DNA of 64,000 nt from Candidatus Aenigmatarchaeota archaeon (GCA_016193585.1 JACPRW010000004.1:1-64000), one strand, 5' to 3'; counted from the first letter of the stretch, positions 38,068 to 47,641 are shown. Notes: generated by a model not told the origin, from the sequence alone. Translations and numbers: made by a program.

Positions 38068-38546
38068 CTAATACAGCGGGAGCAGCGCTGCCATGTTCAC
38101 TGCATAGAACAGCAAGCCGGAAATGCCGGGCACGATGAAGTACAAGGCTATGTATAGATAACTGCATAATTTGCATGACATATTATGAGCAGTTATAGTG
38201 AAACAAGAAAATAATACCGACATATTACTTCTTGTTTCACATATAGCAAACAAGGAAGTCATATCGTGTTTATTTCCTTGTATTGCTATATCTGTTCCTT
38301 GTTTTTGCTTTCAAATGGGAGTTTCCACCAGTAGAGCAGGGAAACCCATACTGTGTACCAGTATCCCATGAATGCCAGACCAGGGCTGAGTACGATGTGG
38401 ACGGCGATGACCAGCCCGAAAAACGACAAGGTCATCTTTGTCGGACGGAGGAATGACGTGAGCTTGCTCCTCTGTTTTTGCTCGCTTTCATATAAATTCT
38501 CCGATGAGGTTGCGGATGCTTTCCGGATTCCTGTAGTAGAGTGCAA
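38068..38546 (-). pseudogene. Membrane protein of the pilus operon interrupted by a 93-bp element
   Basis: TLSFFGLVIAVHIVLSPGLA, FMGYWYTVWVSLLYWW are two membrane segments; the frame stops in the element. Without 38196-38288 and one TA it reads on through KEQITAHNMSCKLCSYLYIA, LYFIVPGISGLLFYAVNMAA to a stop at 38068, adding a third helix. The restored sequence itself includes an in-frame hairpin (AGATAACTGC/GCAGTTATCT), into which the element inserted. The start is uncertain because the frame overlaps the ATPase gene by 59 bases. Confidence 0.7.
38196..38288. repeat. Double-hairpin element, 93-bp family, copy 2
   Basis: Identical to 35375-35467 over all 93 bp, flanked by TA (38194-38195, 38289-38290). 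It is inserted in the stem of another hairpin (38157-38195 plus 38290-38293) within a coding sequence. Confidence 0.9.
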
Positions 38547-40380
38547 TATACTTGACGATGTCCTTGATGGCGACGACGTTGTTGTCCGTCATCCAGTTGA
38601 GGAGCTTCTTGCGCCGGGCAATCTCCTTGATGATGGTGTTGATGGGAAGGCCCTTCTCGGTTGATATCTTGTGGAGGAGCCACGAGTCGCCGCGGTATTC
38701 GAAGCTGTCCGGTGCCGGAAGCCACACGAAGACTTTCGAGGTGCGCGGCCTGCCCGTCTCGGAATCGATGCTCTCTATCTCTATCAGTTCCTTGATACGC
38801 CGCGACGATTTCCCTTTCTCCCGCGCGTGAACCATGACGATGACCATGTCGAGCGATTCCATGAGTCCCGGCGAAAGGTTGATAGGCTCGGTCTGGAGAC
38901 GCTTGATGACGTCGTCGACGCTGCCCGCGTGCATCGTCGACATCGACGGGTGGCCTGATGCCATGGACTGGAACATGACGTACGCTTCCTTGCCCCTGAT
39001 TTCGCCGACAATGAGGAAATCGGGATTCTGCCTGAACGACTCCTTGAGGAGGTCGAACATCGATACCTCGCCGATGCCGGTGCCGGTGAAGCCTGAGCGC
39101 GCAACGCCGGGAACCCAGTTTTCATGCGGTAGCGCCAGTTCCCTGGTGTCCTCGATGCTGACGATTTTTGCCTCGGGCGGGATGAACAGCGAGAGGCAGT
39201 TGAGGAGTGACGTCTTGCCGGTTGAGACGCCGCCGGTGATGAGCACGTTGGAGCCGTGCTCGACGACGAACCAGAGGTACGCGAGCATCTCTGCCGAAGC
39301 GGTGCCCAGGTGCACCATGTCGACAGGCGTGAACGGCACGTCCTTGAACTTGCGGATGGAGAAGGTCGGGCCGCGCGTCGTCACGTCGCTGGCGAGGGAG
39401 GCGTGCACACGGGTGCCGTCAGGGAGCGAACCGTCCAGCAGTGGTTCAGCATAGCTGATGTAGCGGTCGCACCGCTCGGCGAGCTTCGTGATGAACTCCT
39501 TGAGTTTTTTCTCGTCGTGATAGATGATGTTTGTCTTGACCGAGCCGAATTTCTGGTGGACGATGTATACCGGGATGTCAATGCCGTCGACGCCGATGTC
39601 CTCGATGTACGGGTCCCTGAGGAACGGTTCCATCTCGTTGAGTCCGACGAAGTTCCTGTAGATGAAGTACATCAGCCTGAGGTAGCTGTCGTCGTCCAGG
39701 CGGAAATCGTATTCGCTGAGCAGCATGCGCACGTGCTCCTCGAGGAAGTCGGTCATGGTGTCGTGCTTCCTGACGTCCTCGAGGCTGATGTTGATGACCT
39801 GCATGAGTCCCTCGCGCAGCTTGTCGAATATGTACAATTCTTTTTCGGTGAGCGCAGGCTCGACGACGGAGTAGACGAGCGCGTTTTCGCCGGCATCCCA
39901 TTCGATGCGCGCATAGGCGAACGGCTTGATAAGCGGGTACGTCATCGACTGGAGGCGGTCGGGTTTTGTCGCAATCGGCAGCAGGCCGCGCACCGGTTCT
40001 ATCTGGAATTTCGGGTATATCGCCTCTTCCTTGCCCTTGAAGCGCTTGTAGAGGACGCCGCGGAGCGACTTGATTTTCTGGCCGACGGTGAACGGCCCCT
40101 CGGTCAGCGTCACGTGCGTTGCTGCGGTTGGCTTCACCACAGTCCCTGGCTGCACAACAGTGCGCTGCACCGGTTCTGACGGTACAGCTGGTCGTTGCGC
40201 AAGCAGTCCAGGAATGAACGGTGGTTTGGCAACAGGTTGCGATTCGATACGAATTTCCTTGGGTCTTGCAGGAGCGAGTTGCGGCTTGGTAAGCAGCTGG
40301 GTGACTGCCTCTGCCGGCGCAGCAGGCGTTGACTGCTGCTTGAGGATTGCAACCATGCGCGCAGCGCGTGATTCAGCCAT
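38488..40380 (-). CDS. GspE/FlaI-family secretion ATPase, 630 aa
   Basis: Residues 1-110 are a Pro/Ala-rich, low-complexity leader. The core has NVLITGGVSTGKTSLLNCLS (P-loop), FLIVGEIRGKEAYVMFQSMA (Walker B), GHPSMSTMHAGSVDDVIKRL (His box) and RCDRYISYAEPLLDGSLPDG upstream (Asp box region). This ATPase powers assembly of archaeal type IV pili. First gene of an operon with a membrane protein, KaiC-like ATPase and two FlaJ-like proteins. Longer than FlaI because of the leader. Confidence 0.92.
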   Translation of the reverse strand: MAESRAARMVAILKQQSTPAAPAEAVTQLLTKPQLAPARPKEIRIESQPVAKPPFIPGLLAQRPAVPSEPVQRTVVQPGTVVKPTAATHVTLTEGPFTVGQKIKSLRGVLYKRFKGKEEAIYPKFQIEPVRGLLPIATKPDRLQSMTYPLIKPFAYARIEWDAGENALVYSVVEPALTEKELYIFDKLREGLMQVINISLEDVRKHDTMTDFLEEHVRMLLSEYDFRLDDDSYLRLMYFIYRNFVGLNEMEPFLRDPYIEDIGVDGIDIPVYIVHQKFGSVKTNIIYHDEKKLKEFITKLAERCDRYISYAEPLLDGSLPDGTRVHASLASDVTTRGPTFSIRKFKDVPFTPVDMVHLGTASAEMLAYLWFVVEHGSNVLITGGVSTGKTSLLNCLSLFIPPEAKIVSIEDTRELALPHENWVPGVARSGFTGTGIGEVSMFDLLKESFRQNPDFLIVGEIRGKEAYVMFQSMASGHPSMSTMHAGSVDDVIKRLQTEPINLSPGLMESLDMVIVMVHAREKGKSSRRIKELIEIESIDSETGRPRTSKVFVWLPAPDSFEYRGDSWLLHKISTEKGLPINTIIKEIARRKKLLNWMTDNNVVAIKDIVKYIALYYRNPESIRNLIGEFI

Positions 40381-40433
40381 GGATAATACATATCGCTGCC
40401 GCTAATTAAAGGTGACGGTGAACGAGACAAGGA

Positions 40434-40721
40434 TTAGTACGGCTGGCCGGAAATCGGCGTGCGGGATTTTCTGCTCCTGCCGACCTTGACGATGCCGCGG
40501 AAGCGCGCGCAGCTCGGGCAGACGTACATCTTCCGCTGGAACATGCTCATGGCGCGCGGGTCTATCTGCTTGCGGAGCACGGGGTCGGTAATCCTGAAGC
40601 CGCGGTAGGACGTGAACGTTTTCCAGCGCGGCACTTTCCTGCCGCAGAAGCCGCAGTCAACAACGCTCTCATGGCCCTTTGCTTTGGTGTGATGATAGCC
40701 TCGCTTGTACGGTGCCGGCAT
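40434..40721 (-). CDS. rps26e: Ribosomal protein eS26, 95 aa
   Basis: VDCGFCGRKVPRWKTFTSYR then KMYVCPSCARFRGIVKVGRS show the two CxxC pairs of the zinc-binding eS26 protein of the small subunit. It is restricted to archaea and eukaryotes and is patchy within archaea, so it is a useful lineage clue. The protein starts MPAPYKRGYHHTKAKG with a basic N-terminus. Confidence 0.8.
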   Translation of the reverse strand: MPAPYKRGYHHTKAKGHESVVDCGFCGRKVPRWKTFTSYRGFRITDPVLRKQIDPRAMSMFQRKMYVCPSCARFRGIVKVGRSRKSRTPISGQPY

Positions 40722-40764
40722 ATAACTCTCCGTGAGCTATACGTGGAAGCAAGCATTTAAAAGG

Positions 40765-43700
40765 CTACTTCGCATGCTTCGGTTTCCCGCGTATGGCGAG
40801 AAGGAAAAGCGGCGCGGCGAGGGCCAGCATGGCGAGCAGCTGCACGGTGGAAAATTCAGAAAGTCCCTCCTTGAAGACGAGGATGGTGCCGATGCCGGTT
40901 ATTTCCGGGCTCGCGCGCGCGCTGAACTTGACGGGATAAACGCCTGCTCTCGATGCTGCTTCGGCGGTAAGACGCACCGTTATCGGCGCATAGGTGAAGT
41001 CCTCGCGCCGCTGCATGTCCCTGATGGTGAAGAAGTTGCCGTTCGCCAGGGGCTCGCACGTCGCCGTGAAGCTGGTACAGTCGAAGGAAAGCCAGTTCCA
41101 GAGGAGCTCCTGCTGCGCGTCGTCAGGCTTCATGTCCATTGCGTAGCGCTTCGCCGCGTCATCCGACGGGTCCCAGACCTGCACGACGAATGCTTCGCGG
41201 TTGTTCTGGCCTGCAACCAGCCTGATTTCAGTCGGTTCGATGGTTATCTTCGGGTTGCAATTGATGTGAATATCCTGCGCCTTGCTGTTGCCGAGGCCGG
41301 CAAGCGGACCGGCGGTCACTTCGACCACTGCCGTGACCCGGTAGACCGTATCGCATGAGAGCTGCCTGCTGCTCGTCGAAGCGTCCCAGCCAGGAACCGG
41401 CACGGCAAGGTCATTCCACGCCACCTTGCTGAACGGCGCGCTGCCAACCGTCACGCTCGTGACCTCGCAGGCGCCGCGCGTGCAGTCCTGCAGGAAGCCC
41501 GGATTGCCGGCACCGCCGCGTACCCGTCCGGCGATAGTTACGTCAATCGGCATGGTCTTGGTAAAGTCGGGGTTGCCATCTTTGAGTGGTATGAGCTTCT
41601 TCTCGGCGGCCGGGAAGATGAGCTGTATCTCAAGCGACTCGCCGACGACGTCGAACGGGTGCGTTTCCCGCTGCGAAGCGCCATTGGCATCCTGCGCCTG
41701 CACGAAGAAGGTGTGGGCGCTTTCGCCGAGGCTCATGGTGTTGTACGCGCAGGTATACGATGCTCTCTGAGGGCCGGCAGGGAACTGGCAGACCGGCAGC
41801 TGCTGCGTGCAGTCCGCATTCTGGCAGAGCCCTATGGTGACGCTGAAGTCGTTCACTTCGGGGTCTGTTACCGTTGCGGAGAACACGACATCATTGCCCC
41901 GTGTTACCTTGCGCGGCGACGCCTCGAGATTGCCCGGTTCAGGAGGGAAGTTAACGGAGAATCCGGCTGTTGTTGCGCCTGTTGCAATGCTTTCGCCGCC
42001 GGCAACCGGGTCGCGGTAATCGAACGCAGCTTCCATGGTGACAAGGCTCTCGTCAGGCTGCGGCGGCGGAGTGTTGGGGCCTGCGTTATAGCCGCACGTA
42101 TCGGCGGGTGCGCTGCACTGCTCTGCCGCACCTTTCTTGGTGCCGGTAAAGAGCGGCAGGTCGTAGCGTTTGCTGGCAGCATCCCATCGTATGGTGCTGG
42201 CATCGGTGTCGAAGTTGCCTCCCTCCCTGCGCACGTAGCCGTCCTTGTAGTACTGGAAGTCGCGTATGAACGGCAGTTTTTGTGCGAAGGTGGTGATGGT
42301 CGCCGTTGCAGGCGTGCACGGCGTCGTCTCGGTGCCGGCGGTGATAGCGCAGCTGAGCTGGGCGGTTATTGCTTCGTTGAGGTTCGGATTGGTTTTGGTA
42401 AATACAAGTGACGGAACAAGCGTAACAGCACCGATGTAGAAGCGGAACCTGCCGGTTGGCGACGCCTTGTCGAACCAGTCATTGCCCGATGCCTTGAACA
42501 GTTCTGCGCTTCGCGCGGTGAGCGTTTTGCCCCTGCACTGTACCGGCACTTTCGACGGCGCGGTTTCCGCAGGTATGGTCCACTCGCCTGTGCACCGTTT
42601 GGTGGCATCGTTCCTCGTGCAGGCGATGCGCAGCCCCTGCGGCGCGAAGCTCGCGTTCGTGCTGCAGGCCTCGTCTCCTGACGTGGCGTTGACCGCGATG
42701 AGCAGGTTATTCGTGCCCAGCGGGCAGGCGCCGGTGTACGACGCGTCCACGGCTACTTTCTCTCCCGGCTCGCACAGCGCTGGATTGCCGCTGCTGCACT
42801 GCGCCGTAATCGTCGTGCCGGTGAGCCCGCACACCTGGAACCGCTTTTTCGTGGCTTCCGTTGTCCTGACAAGACCTGCAACATCAGTGATTTCAGACCA
42901 GTACTCGATGGTCGTTGTTGCAGGCTTCGTAAATGTTGCAGTACACGAGGCGGCGGTACCGCAGTCCTTTTCGAACGGAGCGCTGTTCTCCTTCCACCTG
43001 AGCACGTGCCGGCTGATGCCGCTTATCGCGTCAGAGCCGGTCGAGCTGATGGAAACGCCGGTACGGTAGCTCACCTCGCCCGGCGGTTCGGGCAGCGCGC
43101 TCAGCTGCGGCTGCGTCTTGTCGATTTTAATCGCGACCGGCGACGGCGCCGGCTCCTGGTCAGAACCGGCGGTATTCCTGCTCGTGAAAACAACGGTCCG
43201 TATGCCTTCCTGCGAGAGGCGCGCATCAGCTGCCGGCGCAACAGCGACCGTGCACGCCCCGGTCGCAGGGCACTGCAGCGTCGTCGTTCCGGCAGCGCCT
43301 GCAGCCGGCGTGCAACTGCCAGTGCCATCAGCCATGCAGTAGCGGATGGACTGGCACTTGCTGGCACCCGCATCCGTGCAGGTGAACGTGAGCGTGAGGT
43401 CGGACGTGTACCAGCCATGCTGCCCGGCAGTTCCTGTTGAAATCGCGGCAGTGGTCGCCGGCTTCGAGGTATCGACCTTGAGCACTGCGTCGTTGCCGCT
43501 GACTTTGTATAAATATTCCTTTTCCAGACCAGCACGGTCAGTCACCACATACCTGAACTTGTAGCACTTCCCTGACTGCGTCTGGACAGATGCCGTGGTG
43601 GTGTCAGCCGTAACGCCGGTCACCTGCTGCCACGACGCATCGAAATTGACGCACGCGTCATTGGCAAGGACCGCTTCCTTCTTGAACAGCTGCGCTGATG

Positions 43701-44805
43701 CGATGCCGGATTCGCTGTCCGTGCCTTTGGCGAGCGGCACCTCGGCGGTCGTGTCGGTTTCGTACCCGTTCGTGTAGCTGATGGAACCGCCTGACGGCGC
43801 GACCGTGTCGATTTTTGTTACTGATGAAGACTGGTAGATTGTTTCCAAGCCTGCAACGTTCTTGACGTGGTACTGGAACTTGTAGCACCTGCCGTTCGTG
43901 CCGGTGTACGAATAGCTTGTTGCAGCGGCGGTTTCCGAAACGCCCGCGTCGCTGAAGCTGCCGAACGTTCCGCAGGTGCCGTCGGCAGGCGAGAGCGTCG
44001 CGGCAGCCGCATCCAGGCGGTAGTCGGCGTTCGCCGAAGACATGCCTGATTCAGCATCAGAACCCCGGTTGACCGTCACGGCAATAGCGGTTGTCGTTTG
44101 ATAGTCGTTGCGGTAGGTCACTGAGCCTTCTGAAGGCGCTGTCTGGTCAACGCGGAACTGCACCGGCGAGGCGGTAGTGCCGATGTTGCCGGCGGCGTCC
44201 TTGGCCGTGGCGCACACCCATTTAGGCGTCGAGATAGCCTGCGGCGTTGGTGCCGTATACGAAGCATAGTCAGTAGGGCAGAGCTGGTTGCTGTCGGACA
44301 GTTTCAGCTTGTACGTGGAGGAATCACATCCCGAAACCGTATTGACGCCGGTGGCTTTCGGGTCGGTGCAGCCAACCGCTGCGGTCGCGCCAGTGCTCTG
44401 CCACGCAGCAGGAGCGCCTTGCACGCTCGGCTGCGGCGCAACGCTGTCTATCATGATGATTGCCTTCTGCATGGTGTTTTCCTGATTGGTCGCTGTGTCG
44501 ATGCTGAAGAAATAGACATAGGTAATTCCGTCCGCGGTAACAGGGAGCGATGTCGGGCAGCTGGGCGCGCTGGCGCACTGGTTGTAGCCGGTCCAGGAAC
44601 CGGTGCAGCTGGTTCCGCCCACGGTGTCGCTGCAGTAGCGTATCTCGTTGCAGCCGCTGTGCTGGTCGGTGCAGGTCATGACAAGGGTATCGGCACCCGT
44701 ATGCCATGTTGTTGTGCCGTGCGCATGGGCAAGCGACACAAGCGTGAAGAACGCGAAGAGCATATGCAGTGCCCGCGGCAGGTGCTGGAAATCCATTGCC
44801 ATCAT
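40765..44805 (-). CDS. Very large cysteine-rich surface protein, 1346 aa
   Basis: Signal peptide near the start (LHMLFAFFTLVSLAHA), then a series of beta-rich domains of the form C-T-D..GCNEIRYC (GCNEIRYCSDTVGG, KCQSIRYCMADGTG), each with two to four Cys. Several repeats of the form YRNDYQTTTAIAVTVNRGSD and YTNGYETDTTAEVPLAKGTD follow, resembling bacterial Ig-like units. One membrane helix (VQLLAMLALAAPLFLLAI) and a basic tail close the protein. So it is a membrane-anchored cell-surface protein; no enzyme motif seen. It is not interrupted by hairpin elements. Confidence 0.75.
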   Translation of the reverse strand: MMAMDFQHLPRALHMLFAFFTLVSLAHAHGTTTWHTGADTLVMTCTDQHSGCNEIRYCSDTVGGTSCTGSWTGYNQCASAPSCPTSLPVTADGITYVYFFSIDTATNQENTMQKAIIMIDSVAPQPSVQGAPAAWQSTGATAAVGCTDPKATGVNTVSGCDSSTYKLKLSDSNQLCPTDYASYTAPTPQAISTPKWVCATAKDAAGNIGTTASPVQFRVDQTAPSEGSVTYRNDYQTTTAIAVTVNRGSDAESGMSSANADYRLDAAAATLSPADGTCGTFGSFSDAGVSETAAATSYSYTGTNGRCYKFQYHVKNVAGLETIYQSSSVTKIDTVAPSGGSISYTNGYETDTTAEVPLAKGTDSESGIASAQLFKKEAVLANDACVNFDASWQQVTGVTADTTTASVQTQSGKCYKFRYVVTDRAGLEKEYLYKVSGNDAVLKVDTSKPATTAAISTGTAGQHGWYTSDLTLTFTCTDAGASKCQSIRYCMADGTGSCTPAAGAAGTTTLQCPATGACTVAVAPAADARLSQEGIRTVVFTSRNTAGSDQEPAPSPVAIKIDKTQPQLSALPEPPGEVSYRTGVSISSTGSDAISGISRHVLRWKENSAPFEKDCGTAASCTATFTKPATTTIEYWSEITDVAGLVRTTEATKKRFQVCGLTGTTITAQCSSGNPALCEPGEKVAVDASYTGACPLGTNNLLIAVNATSGDEACSTNASFAPQGLRIACTRNDATKRCTGEWTIPAETAPSKVPVQCRGKTLTARSAELFKASGNDWFDKASPTGRFRFYIGAVTLVPSLVFTKTNPNLNEAITAQLSCAITAGTETTPCTPATATITTFAQKLPFIRDFQYYKDGYVRREGGNFDTDASTIRWDAASKRYDLPLFTGTKKGAAEQCSAPADTCGYNAGPNTPPPQPDESLVTMEAAFDYRDPVAGGESIATGATTAGFSVNFPPEPGNLEASPRKVTRGNDVVFSATVTDPEVNDFSVTIGLCQNADCTQQLPVCQFPAGPQRASYTCAYNTMSLGESAHTFFVQAQDANGASQRETHPFDVVGESLEIQLIFPAAEKKLIPLKDGNPDFTKTMPIDVTIAGRVRGGAGNPGFLQDCTRGACEVTSVTVGSAPFSKVAWNDLAVPVPGWDASTSSRQLSCDTVYRVTAVVEVTAGPLAGLGNSKAQDIHINCNPKITIEPTEIRLVAGQNNREAFVVQVWDPSDDAAKRYAMDMKPDDAQQELLWNWLSFDCTSFTATCEPLANGNFFTIRDMQRREDFTYAPITVRLTAEAASRAGVYPVKFSARASPEITGIGTILVFKEGLSEFSTVQLLAMLALAAPLFLLAIRGKPKHAK

Positions 44806-44942
44806 AGTATCATTGCACCGGCCCTATAAAATTCGTTGCGGTAGCTGTTTTTGAGTTGTTTTCTGGTAACGAATGACGAGCTGCAGGAGGAGTAGCATCT
44901 GCTGCGGGTGCCCCGGATGAAACCAATCTTCAGGTGATTTTG

Positions 44943-44954
44943 TGCACTTAAAAT
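44943..44954 (+). promoter_or_regulatory. Possible TATA box of the 44980 gene
   Basis: GCACTTAAAATC lies about 26-37 bp before the ATG at 44980, suggesting a short leader. Confidence 0.35.
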
Positions 44955-44979
44955 CTTTCCCGGCAGTAATGTCCTTTGT

Positions 44980-47022
44980 ATGCACCGCTTCAGCAGGGAA
45001 ACGCTCGCCACCATCCTTGTGTTCCTGTGCATCTACACCTTCATGCTTTTCTACTTCAGGCCATCGCTGCTGCTTTCGCTCACGACCACGTCAGGCGGCG
45101 ACACCGCGTCGCACTACTACCCTGCGCACTACGTGAAGAATTACCTGCTGCCGCACGGCAAAATTATCGGCTGGTCGCAGGGATGGTACGCCGGCATGCC
45201 GATGTTCCAGTACTACTTTCCCCTGCCGTTTGCGCTCATCGCGCTGCTGTCGTTCCTCGTGCCGCTCCAGGTTGCGTTCAAGCTGATAACCATCCTCGGC
45301 AGCTTCGCGCTCCCTCTTGCAGCATGCGCTATGCTGCGCATGATGAAGTTCGAATTCCCGATTCCGGTCATTGGCGCAATCTTCACGCTGCCGTTCCTGT
45401 TCATGCAGGCGAATTCGATGTGGGGTGGCAACATACCGAGCACGCTCGCCGGCGAGTTTTCGTTCAGCATCTCGCTCGCATTGTCGCTGCTGTTTCTCGG
45501 CCTTGTCTACCGCGACAGCGAAATGGGAAAACACTGGGTGCGCAATGCCGCGCTCTTTGCCGCAATCACGCTGTCGCACGCGATCACTGCGCTGTGGGTT
45601 GCGGTGGCAACAATATGCTTCCTCGTCAGCAAACAATGGAAGCATACTGCAGCGTACTTCTTCAAAGTATACGCGCTCGCGTTCCTGCTCGCTGCGTTCT
45701 GGCTCGTGCCGCTCCTTGCGACAATGAGCTTTACCACGACCTATGCGGATTACTGGAACGTTGACCTGAACCAGGTATTTCCCCTTTCGATAGCCGCGTT
45801 CTTCGTGCTCATGCCGCCGGCATTGTATCTGTTCAGGAAAGACCGTCGCCTCGCGTACCTGCTGTGGGTAACCGCGTCTGCGGCTGCCCTTTTCTTTCTC
45901 GCCGAGCCGCTCGGCCTCATCAACATCAGGTTCGCACCCTTCGTCCAGGTGCTGCTGCTCGTCATCGCGTCGCTCGCGTTCGCCGTGACACAACACGGAA
46001 AGCGGTGGCTCGTGCCGCTGCTCGTCCTCATTGTTGTGGTGTACTGGACAGCGCAGCACACAACGTACATCGGCTTCTGGGTGCAGTGGAACTACGAGGG
46101 CTTCGAGAACAAGCAGCTGTGGCCGGCGTACAAGTCGGTGAACGAGTACCTTGCAGGGAACGAGAACGACCCGCGCGTCGTGTACGAGCACTCGCAGCTC
46201 CATGACCAGGCAGGCACGCCGCGCGCATTCGAGTCGCTGCCGTTATTCTCCGGAAGGTCGACGCTCGAAGGATTATACATGCAGTCCTCGGTCTCGTCGC
46301 CGTTCATCTTCTACATCCAGTCGGAAATTTCCGAGCAGAACTCCTGCCCGTTCCACCAGACGTTCCCGTGCGCGCAGTTTTCTATCGAGAAAGCGACAGA
46401 ACACCTGAAGCTTTTCAACGTGCGGCACGTCATCGCGCGCAGCGACAAGGCAAAGGCGGCGCTCGACAGGCACAACGAGTATAAGCTGGTGCACCGCTCG
46501 GAACCGTACAGCGTCTACGAGCTGACGACGAACGAAAACAGGTATGTTGACGTCCCCGCCTACGAACCGGTCGCGCTCGAAACGGACGACTGGAAAAAAG
46601 ATTTTTACGAGTGGTTCAAAGGCGACACGAACGTGCCGCTGGTGCACACCGATGACGCCATGTTTCGCAGAACGAACAGCATTCAGGACGCGCCGCGCGT
46701 CCCTGTAGAAAACAACTGCACCATCGACGAGCGCATAGCAAATGAGACGATAACGTTCACCACGTCGTGCGTCGGGAAGCCGCATATCGTCAAAATTTCA
46801 TACCACCCGAACTGGGTTGTGGACGGCGCCGAAACAATCTATCTTGTCTCCCCTTCGTTCATGCTCGTGTACCCGGCCACAAGCACGGTGACGCTCAGGT
46901 ACGGCACCACCGCAGTTCAGTACGCTGGCTATGCGCTCAGCCTTGCCGGCATCATCGCAGCAGTTTATTGCGCAGCCAGAAAGCGGCAAGGCTCCGGAAA
47001 CGGTAGGCGACCTCGTCGATGA
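44980..47022 (+). CDS. Multi-spanning membrane protein with PTPS-related domain, 680 aa
   Basis: At least ten hydrophobic helices precede a C-terminal soluble domain. GGDTASHYYPAHYVKNYLL, then GWSQGWYAGMPMFQYYFPLP are the hallmark extracytoplasmic loop sequences of membrane proteins annotated as 6-pyruvoyl-tetrahydropterin synthase related (COG5617-like). They have the shape of GT-C glycosyltransferases and often lie in surface glycan loci; enzymatic activity is not proven. Neighbouring glycosyltransferases fit that role. The 3' end overlaps the next, convergent gene by 71 bases. Confidence 0.8.
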   Translation: MHRFSRETLATILVFLCIYTFMLFYFRPSLLLSLTTTSGGDTASHYYPAHYVKNYLLPHGKIIGWSQGWYAGMPMFQYYFPLPFALIALLSFLVPLQVAFKLITILGSFALPLAACAMLRMMKFEFPIPVIGAIFTLPFLFMQANSMWGGNIPSTLAGEFSFSISLALSLLFLGLVYRDSEMGKHWVRNAALFAAITLSHAITALWVAVATICFLVSKQWKHTAAYFFKVYALAFLLAAFWLVPLLATMSFTTTYADYWNVDLNQVFPLSIAAFFVLMPPALYLFRKDRRLAYLLWVTASAAALFFLAEPLGLINIRFAPFVQVLLLVIASLAFAVTQHGKRWLVPLLVLIVVVYWTAQHTTYIGFWVQWNYEGFENKQLWPAYKSVNEYLAGNENDPRVVYEHSQLHDQAGTPRAFESLPLFSGRSTLEGLYMQSSVSSPFIFYIQSEISEQNSCPFHQTFPCAQFSIEKATEHLKLFNVRHVIARSDKAKAALDRHNEYKLVHRSEPYSVYELTTNENRYVDVPAYEPVALETDDWKKDFYEWFKGDTNVPLVHTDDAMFRRTNSIQDAPRVPVENNCTIDERIANETITFTTSCVGKPHIVKISYHPNWVVDGAETIYLVSPSFMLVYPATSTVTLRYGTTAVQYAGYALSLAGIIAAVYCAARKRQGSGNGRRPRR

Positions 47023-47641
47023 AATTGAACCTGCTCCTCCGCTGGTCATCACACGACACGGGAATCTCGGCGATTCCTTTCCCTTCGCTGCACAGGAAAT
47101 ACGCGAGCTCGATGACGTAGGCAGAGCCTTTCTCGGTCCTGCTGAGGTAGGTAAGGATATCTTTTTTCCGGTAGCCCTTCGCTCCTATCGAGTAATCGGT
47201 GTAGCGGAGGCCGAGGAGCACGCGGACCAGTGCGATGAACGTGCCGCTCGCGGCCCGCCGGAGCAGCGGCCGGTGCTGCGACCCGGTCATCTTTGAGCCG
47301 ATGACCATGCTGCTGCGTTCGAGGAGCTTCGCGCAGTGCGGGATGAACGCCATGGAAACTGAAAGGTCCATGTCCTGCGTGATTATTTTCTCGTGGCGGG
47401 CTTCCTTGACCGCGAGCCTGAATGCGTCGCCCACGCTGCCGCGCTTCGGTATCGAGAAGAAGCGCACTGTTTTCGACTGGAGCGACCTCCCGATACGGGG
47501 CGTCGCGTCGGTGGAGCCGTTGTCGATGATGAGCAGCTCGTAGGGCAATCGCAATTTCTTCAGGAAAAGCTCGAGCCGTGCAACGTTCCCTGCAAGTATC
47601 GCCTCCTCGTTGTGCACGGGGATGACGACGGAAACAGCCAT
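46952..47641 (-). CDS. Family 2 glycosyltransferase (dolichyl-phosphate sugar synthase type), 229 aa
   Basis: The start MAVSVVIPVHNEEAILAGN is chosen because the upstream codons are not conserved in type. VVIPVHNEE, LLIIDNGSTDATPRI and KIITQDMDLSVSMAFIPHC hold the D-x-D-like and nucleotide-binding motifs of GT-A enzymes. No C-terminal membrane domain. It may load sugars on polyprenol carriers for N-glycosylation of the sequon-rich surface proteins. Confidence 0.85.
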   Translation of the reverse strand: MAVSVVIPVHNEEAILAGNVARLELFLKKLRLPYELLIIDNGSTDATPRIGRSLQSKTVRFFSIPKRGSVGDAFRLAVKEARHEKIITQDMDLSVSMAFIPHCAKLLERSSMVIGSKMTGSQHRPLLRRAASGTFIALVRVLLGLRYTDYSIGAKGYRKKDILTYLSRTEKGSAYVIELAYFLCSEGKGIAEIPVSCDDQRRSRFNFIDEVAYRFRSLAAFWLRNKLLR

